Below, one piece after another: positions 16,357-22,802 of a stretch of 26,514 bases of DNA. Source of the stretch: a virus. Position numbers and translations under genes: made by a program. Position 1 is the first letter of the stretch. The number at the start of each line of letters is the position of its first letter. The notes under the pieces are model-generated. The model saw only the letters and a list, made by a program, of their open reading frames with translations. It searched no databases and was not told the origin of the DNA. The stretch is from positions 280 to 26,793 of IMG/VR virus record IMGVR_UViG_3300002242_000665. One strand, given 5' to 3'.

Positions 16357-16820
16357 GCCGTAGCTAATTTCATCCTTTTAATTTCATCTATAACCGCAGA
16401 GGTCGATTTACCATTGAAGTCTTCAATTTTTAACTTCATACCCTGCTTGCTCGCCCATCGTATTAATTCTTTCTTGCTTTCTAGGTTTACGCTCTCGGGT
16501 ATTCCGAGGCTTAATGCTTCTTGCTTTTTGCTCAAAGACGGATCTGCTTGACTCATAACTCTCGTGTCATCATCATCATATCCGCTTAACATTTCTTCGT
16601 CGCTCATTCCGGCTCTCATAGCGGCCTTCGGATCAATTTCGGCAAGCATACTTATAAGCTCGTCTCGGGTATATCCGCCAGAATTTCTGGGCTTACCCGT
16701 GATATTTCCTTCTTTGTCGCACTCCATCATGTCTATTCTTGCAGAGAGCGCCTTTGTCCACGCAAGGGGTCGTCCACCTTCGACCGCATTTCCGTTTTCG
16801 CATCTAATTAAATACTTCAT
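16353..16820 (-). CDS. Unknown protein after capsid terminator, 155 aa
   Basis: I do not recognise the family. ATG 16820 follows AAGGATG with a short gap and is the first gene after the terminator at 16837-16866, so it opens the adaptor-tail segment. The N-terminal 45 residues look beta-rich (MKYLIRCENGNAVEGGRPLA). The middle is acidic, with MSDEEMLSGYDDDDTRVMSQ. The last 45 residues are helical and basic: NLESKKELIRWASKQGMKLK ... VIDEIKRMKLATA, which resembles a SAP/HeH-like helical pair. A DNA-contact or assembly-accessory role is possible but unsupported. Position before the adaptor genes suggests a head-completion or minor virion protein. Confidence 0.65.
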   Translation of the reverse strand: MKYLIRCENGNAVEGGRPLAWTKALSARIDMMECDKEGNITGKPRNSGGYTRDELISMLAEIDPKAAMRAGMSDEEMLSGYDDDDTRVMSQADPSLSKKQEALSLGIPESVNLESKKELIRWASKQGMKLKIEDFNGKSTSAVIDEIKRMKLATA

Positions 16821-16836
16821 AATAACATCCTTTTTT

Positions 16837-16866
16837 AAAAAAGATCCGCCCCCGAAGGAGCGGATC
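16837..16866 (-). terminator. Rho-independent terminator after the capsid module
   Basis: On the minus strand a 10-bp stem (GATCCGC paired with GCGGATC, extended by TCC/GGG with one G-U pair) closes the very stable C(UUCG)G tetraloop and is followed at once by six T. It sits 8 bases after the stop of the 70-aa gene and ends just before the ribosome site of the 155-aa gene. It probably trims transcription between capsid and tail genes. Confidence 0.9.
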
Positions 16867-16873
16867 GGGTTTA

Positions 16874-17086
16874 CTAGGTACTTACCTTATTAGGCAAGCC
16901 AGGATTCCCGCCAGCGGCAGGAAAACCATTCGAGGGCTTTTTACCACTCATAAGCTCGTAACCAGGTGAATTACAAGCGATTGACTTGTTCATTTCACCA
17001 GATTTTGGCTTAGAATTGTTAAATGCCTTAGAATCAGGGTTTAACTTTCGACTCATACCCATTGTCTTCCCTTCATACATATCCAT
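16874..17086 (-). CDS. Small basic protein downstream of decoration gene, 70 aa
   Basis: I chose ATG 17086 (MDMYEGKTMGMSRK) because AAAGGAG lies 5 bases before it; the longer frame from 17155 runs well into the preceding gene and has no ribosome site. The protein is Lys/Asn/Ser/Gly/Pro-rich, with SRKLNPDSKAFNNSKPKSGE and a Gly/Pro C-terminus, and looks mostly disordered. There is one cysteine. It is the last gene before the terminator, directly after the decoration-like protein, so it is probably expressed at capsid levels. I do not recognise a function; a capsid-bound peptide or assembly cofactor is a guess. Confidence 0.65.
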   Translation of the reverse strand: MDMYEGKTMGMSRKLNPDSKAFNNSKPKSGEMNKSIACNSPGYELMSGKKPSNGFPAAGGNPGLPNKVST

Positions 17087-17096
17087 GATTTCTCCT

Positions 17097-17510
17097 TTAT
17101 ACGTAGTCCGTAACTTTGACCCAAAAATCAACAACTGCGGTCGAACCAGCGGCAAGAGCCGTTAAGGTAATAACACCATCAGCCGTGAGAAAGTCACTAC
17201 TTGCTGCAGCCGCCAATACGCGACCAGCAGCATTTAAATTACCAGCGGCAACATATTTCGCCGCTGTTGTCCCGTCACCTAGATTGAAGGTCAATATTGC
17301 GCCTTCTACCGTTGTGACATTAAAGTTGATCTCACTAAGAGCTTGACCAGCTTTTACCGTAAATAATTGCAAAGTGTCAGTATTTGCAACGTTATTCACT
17401 GAAAGATCAACTGTGATCTTGTATACGTGAACTCGGCCACCTGTACCGACATTTTGAGAGTTTGTAACCGCAGGAACTTCACCATTGGCTCGTAAGTCTG
17501 TATTTGCCAT
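17097..17510 (-). CDS. Capsid decoration-like protein, 137 aa
   Basis: ATG 17510 has AGGAG about 9 bases upstream and the gene starts 19 bases after the capsid protein stop. The sequence is Ala/Thr/Val-rich with alternating strands: VHVYKITVDLSVNN, TDTLQLFTVKAGQALSEINF, GAILTFNLGDGTTAAKYVAA, VITLTALAAGSTAVVDFWVK. Repeated short beta strands, lack of cysteine and lack of charged catalytic residues fit a small beta-sandwich that binds the outer capsid. Proteins of this kind sit directly after the major capsid gene in many phages and stabilise the shell. It is called decoration-like from place, size and composition; no family motif proves it. Confidence 0.75.
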   Translation of the reverse strand: MANTDLRANGEVPAVTNSQNVGTGGRVHVYKITVDLSVNNVANTDTLQLFTVKAGQALSEINFNVTTVEGAILTFNLGDGTTAAKYVAAGNLNAAGRVLAAAASSDFLTADGVITLTALAAGSTAVVDFWVKVTDYV

Positions 17511-17529
17511 TCTTCAAATCTCCTATAAG

Positions 17530-18453
17530 TTACGCAATTTTAGCGTAAACATGACCCATGGCTTCGGGTTTGATTACTTTGTAACCATAAACCTGTAAAC
17601 CGCGATTCAACACACCGAAACCCTTGGGGTTAGGAATTGTGTCGTGTTCAACAAGACTAGAAGCAAACGTCAAAGCACTCTTATGACCAAAGATCATATT
17701 GAATACATTGTCTGCGCCATCAGTCACCGTGTCAATCAAGTTAGATTGATAGATAGTGAAACCACCGATCATACCAACCCGACCATTACGAGCAATAGAT
17801 ACTTCATCGCCTGTAATTTGGACTTGTCGGAAATCAGACGAAGAAATACGCTGAACTGCACTTGCAGGAATAACGCAGTAGCGGTCTGTTTCTGGCACGT
17901 CTTGCTCTGTCAATACTTGCGACCATCGGTTAATTTCGTCAATGATATTTGACTTGGTTAATGCCAACGGTGATCCGACTGATCCAAGATCAATGTCACC
18001 GGAAATTTTACCAGCAGTAGCGCCAGTATTTGTGGCAGCTACATCGGCATAAACGCTTGCAAGAATGCTTGTGTCGATAGAGATTTTCATCTTTTCAGAG
18101 CCATCACGCGCCCAGTCATCCTGGATATCGTAGTTGCTTTGAAACTTATCAACGTTATTAACAACAAAAGACCATGTTTTAGCCTTGTTGATATCCAAGT
18201 CAATTTGACCTGGTTCTGGATTTTCATAATCCAATTCCTGACCTTTTACATAGTCATTAATTGTGATGTCTGGGGTGGTTTGAATATGGACAGTATCGCC
18301 CATCGCCTGTATTTCACCTTCATAATCACTATTGGCAATAGCATTAAATACTGTTGCTTCATAAAACTTTACTAATAAATTGGTGCTCCAAATTTCTGGA
18401 ATAGTTATTCCCGAAAGCTGGGGTACACCTGGCGCTGTTCCTAGTGTTGCCAT
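17530..18453 (-). CDS. Major capsid protein, HK97-fold type, 307 aa
   Basis: ATG 18453 follows GGAG by 8 bases and starts 14 bases after the scaffold stop. The start MATLGTAPGVPQLSGITIPE and IWSTNLLVKFYEATVFNAIA mark a known phage capsid family. VHIQTTPDITINDYVKGQEL, YENPEP and WSFVVNNVDKFQSNYDIQDD form the N-arm and first E-loop strands; the central helix ends near ILASVYADVAA. A-domain-like strands follow (MIGGFTIYQSNLIDT, NMIFGHKSALTFASS), and the C-terminus has LQVYGYKVIKPEAMGHVYAK. Many copies form the icosahedral shell. Flanking scaffold and decoration genes support the call. The HK97 fold is inferred from family knowledge. Confidence 0.92.
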   Translation of the reverse strand: MATLGTAPGVPQLSGITIPEIWSTNLLVKFYEATVFNAIANSDYEGEIQAMGDTVHIQTTPDITINDYVKGQELDYENPEPGQIDLDINKAKTWSFVVNNVDKFQSNYDIQDDWARDGSEKMKISIDTSILASVYADVAATNTGATAGKISGDIDLGSVGSPLALTKSNIIDEINRWSQVLTEQDVPETDRYCVIPASAVQRISSSDFRQVQITGDEVSIARNGRVGMIGGFTIYQSNLIDTVTDGADNVFNMIFGHKSALTFASSLVEHDTIPNPKGFGVLNRGLQVYGYKVIKPEAMGHVYAKIA

Positions 18454-18466
18454 TTTACTTTCTCCA

Positions 18467-19453
18467 TTAAGTTATGCGGCCCTCTGATTGGGCTTCGCGT
18501 ATGTCTTTTAGGATTTTCGTGGCATCCGCACCTTTAATCCGATTAGCCTTTATTTCGGAAAGTATATTATTTACTTCCCCTCGGCTATACGTTTTCTTTT
18601 CGACGGACACGGGATTACCGTGTTTTAATTCCGGCTGAGAAAATTCACTCGGATCATCTGGTGTTTTATTTCCAAAATAACTATTGAACATCGCAATCAC
18701 AGCTTCAGCATTTCGCTTTTCGTAATGGTTCTTCAAAATATAGCGTCTATTATCGCCATACACGGGATCATACTCATTTAACCAATTTATCCAGCCCGCA
18801 TCCTGATCGAGTGTAACCCAATTAGGATATACGGCCGCAATCTTGGAGTGTAGAAGCTGCTCGCTTTCCGCAGCTTCCCTTTCGTATATCTCTTGCTGGC
18901 CCTTTTGAAGTAACTCCATTTCTCGTCTCAATTCCTGAACTTGAGGATCAACTATATGTTTTACATTTGCCCTACTAGCCTTATCTGCCACCTCTAGGTA
19001 GTCAGTGCCGTAGTTCTCAATGTCTTCTTGGTCAGCCCAAGTCGCAGGCCCCGTGGGGACTGAATTCTTAAGCTCTTCGTTGATCCTTTCTGCTTCTTCT
19101 AGCTTCTTTCTAAGATCTTCGGATTCAGCCTTTGCTTGCTTTGCCTCAGCACTAAGCCTTGGCACTTCGGCATTATACTTACCCTGTAGGGCTTTGTACT
19201 TAGCATCATCTTCTTGTTTTCCCAACATCCCAGACCCTTGAGATGGTTGTTCAACCTGTGGAGCTGGCGGCGCTTGCACAACTGGCTCTACGCCGTTTAA
19301 TTCAACATGAGGGGCAGAATTAGGGGGAGCCTGGGGCATTTCTGCCTCGGGTTTCTCTACTACTGCCACTGGTGATTTTGCCATTTCCACGTTTTTTCTT
19401 AGCTCTTCAGCTTTCCTTTGCTTGTCAATAATAGCTTTTGGTAATTTAGCCAT
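18467..19453 (-). CDS. Capsid scaffolding protein, 328 aa
   Basis: I chose ATG 19453 (MAKLPKAIIDKQRKAEELRK) because AAAGGAG lies 4 bases upstream; an in-frame start at 19489 would add 12 very basic residues and has a weak site. The protein is highly charged: a Pro/Ala/Glu/Gln linker (about 25-85) and a long coiled coil (about 90-140) rich in Glu/Lys/Ala. The middle has WADQEDIENYGTDYLEVADK and WINWLNEYDPVYGDNRRYIL. The basic C-terminus (YSRGEVNNILSEIKANRIKG ... DIREAQSEGRIT) fits a capsid-binding scaffold tail. It lies directly before the capsid gene. Its role is to guide procapsid assembly and leave afterwards. No protease domain is seen. Confidence 0.85.
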   Translation of the reverse strand: MAKLPKAIIDKQRKAEELRKNVEMAKSPVAVVEKPEAEMPQAPPNSAPHVELNGVEPVVQAPPAPQVEQPSQGSGMLGKQEDDAKYKALQGKYNAEVPRLSAEAKQAKAESEDLRKKLEEAERINEELKNSVPTGPATWADQEDIENYGTDYLEVADKASRANVKHIVDPQVQELRREMELLQKGQQEIYEREAAESEQLLHSKIAAVYPNWVTLDQDAGWINWLNEYDPVYGDNRRYILKNHYEKRNAEAVIAMFNSYFGNKTPDDPSEFSQPELKHGNPVSVEKKTYSRGEVNNILSEIKANRIKGADATKILKDIREAQSEGRIT

Positions 19454-19536
19454 TCTTCTCCTTTTTGTGGGGCCTCCTCGGTGTCCCATCTTTTCTATGA
19501 GGGCCTATAAGGTATCCTCGTATACTGTTCCCGCGC
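19454..19536 (-). promoter_or_regulatory. 83-bp gap before the scaffold gene
   Basis: This is among the largest spaces between genes in the late region. It carries the ribosome site of the scaffold gene (AAAGGAG) plus an in-frame alternative start at 19489. Only short inverted stretches are visible (GTAT/ATAC around 19510-19523), and no promoter boxes convince me. It may be a leader that tunes scaffold translation. Confidence 0.3.
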
Positions 19537-19788
19537 CTAAGCATTTGCTTTTTGACGATCCTTTACTCTATTTAGGTTTTCGTGTGAATTCCTCACGAAC
19601 TCCAATAGATCTTCTAATCTCTTAGCAGCACCTTGTGCTTTTCTAAGTTTCACCTCGTCCTCTTGCGTACAACATTCCCCGCAAGCCTCAGAGTACATTT
19701 TTTCTATAATTCCCATAAAAGACTTAAAATCTTCATTATCCTTTATCTTATAGATCGACCGGATTTCCTTGTCCGATAGCCTAGCCAT
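19537..19788 (-). CDS. Small head-module protein, helical, 83 aa
   Basis: I chose ATG 19788 (MARLSDKEIRSIYKIKDNED), which overlaps the upstream stop by 8 bases; a longer frame from 19827 would lie inside the neighbour and no better ribosome site exists, so translation is probably coupled. The layout (a start like 'L...EIR.IYK.KDNEDF', then IIEKMYSEACGECCTQEDEV and LRKAQGAAKRLEDLLEFVRN) is that of a small helical protein I know from head modules of marine podoviruses, of unknown function. Three cysteines cluster at ACGECC, which could bind metal or form a disulfide. It lies between a beta-sandwich protein and the scaffold gene. Confidence 0.65.
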   Translation of the reverse strand: MARLSDKEIRSIYKIKDNEDFKSFMGIIEKMYSEACGECCTQEDEVKLRKAQGAAKRLEDLLEFVRNSHENLNRVKDRQKANA

Positions 19789-20095
19789 AATACTGAAAGC
19801 AAACGTTTCCCGCGTCTGCCGATACAATACTAAAGGTTGTTATAAGGGTGTCCTCGACACCCAAGGATTTCTGTGAAGGGTTCAGCTCAACATCTGCGTC
19901 CGTGGTAGCGGCTCCGCTGCCATTCCACTTAACGTAGAAATTGACAGTCGTGCTGAATAAGATATATTTTGCACCAGCCGGAACGGTAAAGTCTTGTGCT
20001 ACATTAGCCACATAAACCTTGTTTGTAATGCTATCCGAAACTACTGGCGTAAAAGTGTTATCTGACCCATCTTTTACAATTAAGAATTTTCTCAT
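19781..20095 (-). CDS. Small virion beta protein, 104 aa
   Basis: I chose ATG 20095 (MRKFLIVKDGSDN), since GAGGA lies 6 bases upstream and the gene begins 2 bases after the previous stop; the longer frame from 20116 would add seven residues that include this site. The pattern FTVPAGAKYILFSTTVNFYV then KWNGSGAATTDADVELNPSQ and a final NVCFQYYG is that of a small beta-sandwich family frequent in head modules of tailed phages: 'F.VPAGA...LFS...FYV' plus 'ELNP' plus aromatic C-terminal strand. Likely a minor structural or decoration subunit. Its exact place in the virion is not shown by the sequence. Confidence 0.7.
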   Translation of the reverse strand: MRKFLIVKDGSDNTFTPVVSDSITNKVYVANVAQDFTVPAGAKYILFSTTVNFYVKWNGSGAATTDADVELNPSQKSLGVEDTLITTFSIVSADAGNVCFQYYG

Positions 20096-20097
20096 TT

Positions 20098-20499
20098 TTA
20101 TTCCTCGATTAACCAAAGTAACGCTGATAAAACAGCGCCCTGAACTTCAACATCTCCGAGAGATGATATTTTTATTTTAGAGTTAAGATTTATTTCTGTT
20201 TCGGTTTCCATTAACTCGTTGACTTTCTTAACCACTGAATCTTCGTCTTCAAACTCAAACGCGCCTTCCTTAGTCTTTCCGTTTTCGTCTTTCTTAAGAA
20301 CCGGATTTCCTTTTTTATCCTTCTTGGCAGAATCCGTAACTATTTTATTTCGCACTTCCTCTGCTGGCTTAATAGCGTCTGCTACCGCCCTTGAACACTT
20401 AGCAACCTTTAAAGCCCCTAATACTGGTAGCTTCAAAGATCCCAAAATAGCCAACGGCTGCACTGAGTCAAAAACATCCCCTGTTTTCACTTTCATCAT
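20098..20499 (-). CDS. DUF1617-like phage protein, 133 aa
   Basis: ATG 20499 has AAGGA 6 bases upstream; a second ATG follows at once. The sequence opens with a helical LAILGSLKLPVLGALKVAKC segment and continues with EEVRNKIVTDSAKKDKKGNP, an acidic middle (GAFEFEDEDSVVKKVNELME) and a beta/helix end (TEINLNSKIKISSLGDVEVQ then GAVLSALLWLIEE). The order (helices, 'K.G.PV...EnGk', 'F.....V.K.NEL...E.E', 'I....L....V....L..L..LI.E') is that of DUF1617, a phage family of unknown function. It sits in the small-gene block upstream of the scaffold. No catalytic motif is visible. Function remains unknown. Confidence 0.75.
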   Translation of the reverse strand: MMKVKTGDVFDSVQPLAILGSLKLPVLGALKVAKCSRAVADAIKPAEEVRNKIVTDSAKKDKKGNPVLKKDENGKTKEGAFEFEDEDSVVKKVNELMETETEINLNSKIKISSLGDVEVQGAVLSALLWLIEE

Positions 20500-20521
20500 A
20501 TATCGTCCTTTTTACCTTGTT

Positions 20522-20541
20522 AAAAAATGCGGTTATTCCGC
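20522..20541 (-). terminator. Weak hairpin with T-run after the 91-aa gene
   Basis: On the minus strand GCGG and CCGC pair around AATAA and are followed by A and six T, starting directly after the stop of the 91-aa gene. The stem is only 4 bp, so it is at best an attenuator. It lies before the ribosome site of the DUF1617-like gene. Confidence 0.35.
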
Positions 20542-20817
20542 TTAAATTACCGTCGAATCATTAAGAGAAGTATTTTCAGAGCTACCCTTGACGGCTGCTT
20601 CTATTGTTGATTGAGCCATATCGTCATTATTAGGGTTATCTATATTGAAAAACTCCACCGCTAAAGGCTCTACGCCAGACTCACACTTGGCTTGGCTTTG
20701 GTATAAACCATAAGACACTTGGTATTTCTTTCCAGAAATGTCTTTAGTGATGTAAACCGGATGCCAAAAGTTTCCTTCAACACCTTGATCGTTTTCTCCT
20801 GTCTTCTGTAAACTCAT
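20542..20817 (-). CDS. Small unknown protein, 91 aa
   Basis: ATG 20817 has TAGGAG 6 bases upstream, in which TAG is not the stop of the previous gene but lies just after it. The protein is soluble and slightly acidic. Residues about 14-42 look like two beta hairpins (GNFWHPVYITKDISGKKYQV then SYGLYQSQAKCESG), followed by LAVEFFNIDNPNNDDMAQST and a Ser/Thr/Asn-rich tail. There is one cysteine and no membrane segment. I do not recognise a family. It lies between a fibre-like protein and a DUF1617-like gene. A small structural or accessory role is a guess. Confidence 0.6.
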   Translation of the reverse strand: MSLQKTGENDQGVEGNFWHPVYITKDISGKKYQVSYGLYQSQAKCESGVEPLAVEFFNIDNPNNDDMAQSTIEAAVKGSSENTSLNDSTVI

Positions 20818-20825
20818 TATTTCTC

Positions 20826-22310
20826 CTAAGTTATAAATTGTCCCATTGGAGCACCTGGCCCTTGGGCATTTGCTAAATTCTTATACTCTGATCCGCTATA
20901 CCAATAAATGCCGTTAGCGTCTGCATAAACATCGCCCAGAGTGGGGGATGATTCAGCTACGCCGCTGGGTATATTTAAAGATGATTTTGAAATAGTCCCT
21001 GCTATGGTATTTATTTGGCCCGAGAAAGTTGTGTCTTGATTATTGTCAGTACGGAATGTTTCTACACCACCGTTAAGCCAAATATGAGAGCCAATAGAAG
21101 CATTATAGGTATAGTCATTGCCGTTTGTCTGTTCAAGCAACACCAATCCATTGGGATTATAAACAAGTCTTGTATTTCGTGCGCCTGCGCTATCCCGTGA
21201 TTGATAGAATTGTCCTGTGTTAAAACCGATTCCATTTGCTGTACCTGCCGAAATGTCGCCTAGACTAACAGCATTAAGCAATACTGACACATTATTCTCA
21301 AAGCGCATCATTTCAGCACCACTAGCAGCCGTGAACGTTAGCTCAGAGCCAGACACACCTAGCCCACCAGCCAACACACTGTTGTTATGAATGCTAAGAG
21401 CTATTCCGTCCGAGCCTGTTCTATTTACTCTCAATCCTGCTGCGGCTGATGCGGTCGCGTTTGCTTGTCCTGTAGATTTTGTAACGCTAAAACCTACTGT
21501 ATTAAACGTGCCGTTGTACGCCTTCCCAAGCCCGACATCATCAAGAGCTTCAAATTTTGAGCCAGATAAAACCCTGACAACTCCCTTTGCCGCGTTTGAT
21601 GTAGACTCCAGCGTTAAGTCGTCGCTTGCTCCTGTTCCACCAATCAGGGTTTGACCTCCTGATCTACCAAGTAATAGGGCATACTGAGCGTGGTCGTCGT
21701 CACCTAGTCCAGACAGATTGCCGTGGTCAATTATAGTCCCCATAGAAACCCATGCAGATCCATTATAGGTTAAGTATCCACCTGTATTATCGTTTTGAAC
21801 TGTAGCCAATCCCTCAACTGAAGTAGCAAAGACAACGACAAAAGCCGATCCGTTATATTCGACGATATCATCATCTACCGCGCCAGCAGGGGAGCCGAAA
21901 TTTACGTTTAGATTCAATACATCTTCAAGGATGTATCGATCTCCGGTTGTAGGCGTGGCTCCAGGATCTAAAGTATTATCCGTTTGAACATTCAAGACCG
22001 GATCTTGCCAGTTGATGCCATTTACTAAGCCGTCAACATACCCCTTGGTGGTAAGGTGAGCGTCGGCAGTAGGTGTAATCCCCCCGACAACGCCAGTAAA
22101 AGACCGTGTTCCGTCCACCAAGGCGTATTGGGTATGAACATCACCCACCGCTAAGTTGCTTAAGCTATTGTGATCCAACGAGGGCTCAATTAAATCAAGT
22201 ATGTCTTGTATTGTTTTTCGTCCTTCCATAGCAAAAGCGTTATCCGTATGGTAAAACCATGACGTGAGCGCTAAAGCTGTTGCAGAGGATCGTGATGATA
22301 AAAATGCCAT
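20826..22310 (-). CDS. Fibre-like structural protein in the head module, 494 aa
   Basis: ATG 22310 has TTTAGGA about 8 bases upstream and lies 10 bases after the neighbour's stop. After a short N-terminus come two copies of a module common in phage fibres: DHNSLSNLAVGDVHTQYALV (about 47-66) and DHGNLSGLGDDDHAQYALLL (about 193-212). Between them sits a beta segment (GDRYILEDVLNLNVNFGSPA ... YLTYNGSAWVSMG) of a type often found in phage capsid or tail spikes. The rest (about 220-450) is fibre-like with short repeats, and LGDVYADANGIYWYSGSEYK is near the C-terminus. It lies in the head module, far from the S74 fibre. It may form head fibres or tail appendages; which one is not decided. Confidence 0.8.
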   Translation of the reverse strand: MAFLSSRSSATALALTSWFYHTDNAFAMEGRKTIQDILDLIEPSLDHNSLSNLAVGDVHTQYALVDGTRSFTGVVGGITPTADAHLTTKGYVDGLVNGINWQDPVLNVQTDNTLDPGATPTTGDRYILEDVLNLNVNFGSPAGAVDDDIVEYNGSAFVVVFATSVEGLATVQNDNTGGYLTYNGSAWVSMGTIIDHGNLSGLGDDDHAQYALLLGRSGGQTLIGGTGASDDLTLESTSNAAKGVVRVLSGSKFEALDDVGLGKAYNGTFNTVGFSVTKSTGQANATASAAAGLRVNRTGSDGIALSIHNNSVLAGGLGVSGSELTFTAASGAEMMRFENNVSVLLNAVSLGDISAGTANGIGFNTGQFYQSRDSAGARNTRLVYNPNGLVLLEQTNGNDYTYNASIGSHIWLNGGVETFRTDNNQDTTFSGQINTIAGTISKSSLNIPSGVAESSPTLGDVYADANGIYWYSGSEYKNLANAQGPGAPMGQFIT

Positions 22311-22320
22311 ATATTTTTTC

Positions 22321-22515
22321 CTAAACTAAAAAGTCAAAAGGAGTTGAGCTTAAAAAGTCGAAATCTGTTCCATCTAAAAAGTCAAATTGAGTCATTACGG
22401 CAGTGTTTCCGTCTCCAACGTCGTAATAAAACGGTCGCCAATTCGCAAAAATAGGGCTTCTGTCCGAGTCTCTGGGGTTTTGGCTAAATAGGGGGGCTGT
22501 TAGTGATGGATTCAT
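22321..22515 (-). CDS. Small protein with virion N-terminal motif and DFL repeats, 64 aa
   Basis: ATG 22515 overlaps the upstream stop (ATGA); GAAGGG lies 9 bases before. The N-terminus MNPSLTAPLFSQN aligns with the start of the LamG protein two genes upstream (MLPSMTSPVFSND): M-x-P-S-x-T-x-P-x-F-S, then a position with S-x-R-x-P. The C-terminus holds three copies of an FDFL-type unit (QFDFLDG, TDFDFLSS, TPFDFLV). Both halves look like short binding or docking peptides rather than a catalytic domain. It is followed by the 494-aa fibre-like gene. No known function; an adaptor or surface peptide is plausible. Confidence 0.65.
   Translation of the reverse strand: MNPSLTAPLFSQNPRDSDRSPIFANWRPFYYDVGDGNTAVMTQFDFLDGTDFDFLSSTPFDFLV
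22324..22388 (-). repeat. Three short direct repeats encoding FDFL
   Basis: The plus strand shows three close copies of a TAAAAAGTC(A/G)AA-like unit at about 22328, 22351 and 22375. In frame they encode the three DFL units at the C-terminus of the 64-aa protein. Confidence 0.6.
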
Positions 22516-22802
22516 TTCGGCATACCCTTCTCAATTTTTCGCCAATCGTGACTGTATCCGTTTGGGCCGTAATCAGTTATCTTGATGTACCTGGTAAACA
22601 AAACCTTAACCCTTTGTATTCTGATATATCCAGCTCCAAGCGGCCCGACGTATTCATGATCCTCATAGGTCCCGTTCAAAAGACCTAGGCTGGTAGCAGG
22701 TACGTATTTAAACTTGCCCCTTTCTCTGCGGTTGGCACGTTGAGAATCGTCAAGTGACAGCTTTAACGTTTCCATCTTTTTATCGCTTGATGACCTTCCC
22801 AT
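22512..22802 (-). CDS. Small basic unknown protein, 96 aa
   Basis: I chose ATG 22802 (MGRSSSDKKMETLKLSLDDS), which forms TAATG with the stop of the LamG gene and has AAGGA about 11 bases upstream; ATG 22823 would add seven residues with a weaker site. The N-terminal half is charged and basic (SQRANRRERGKFKYVPATSL). The second half looks beta-rich with many Tyr and Gly (GTYEDHEYVGPLGAGYIRIQ then RVKVLFTRYIKITDYGPNGY). No cysteine, signal or membrane segment. I do not recognise a family. It lies between the LamG protein and the small DFL-repeat protein and is probably part of the same surface assembly. Confidence 0.6.
   Translation of the reverse strand: MGRSSSDKKMETLKLSLDDSQRANRRERGKFKYVPATSLGLLNGTYEDHEYVGPLGAGYIRIQRVKVLFTRYIKITDYGPNGYSHDWRKIEKGMPK

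Noticed and set aside
17087-17155. Longer N-terminus for the 70-aa gene (start at 17155)
   Set aside because: The extension lies inside the decoration-like gene and has no ribosome site, whereas ATG 17086 has AAAGGAG at ideal spacing.
19099-19281. 60-aa minus-strand frame inside the scaffold gene
   Set aside because: It is an out-of-frame shadow of the scaffold coiled-coil region with no ribosome site.
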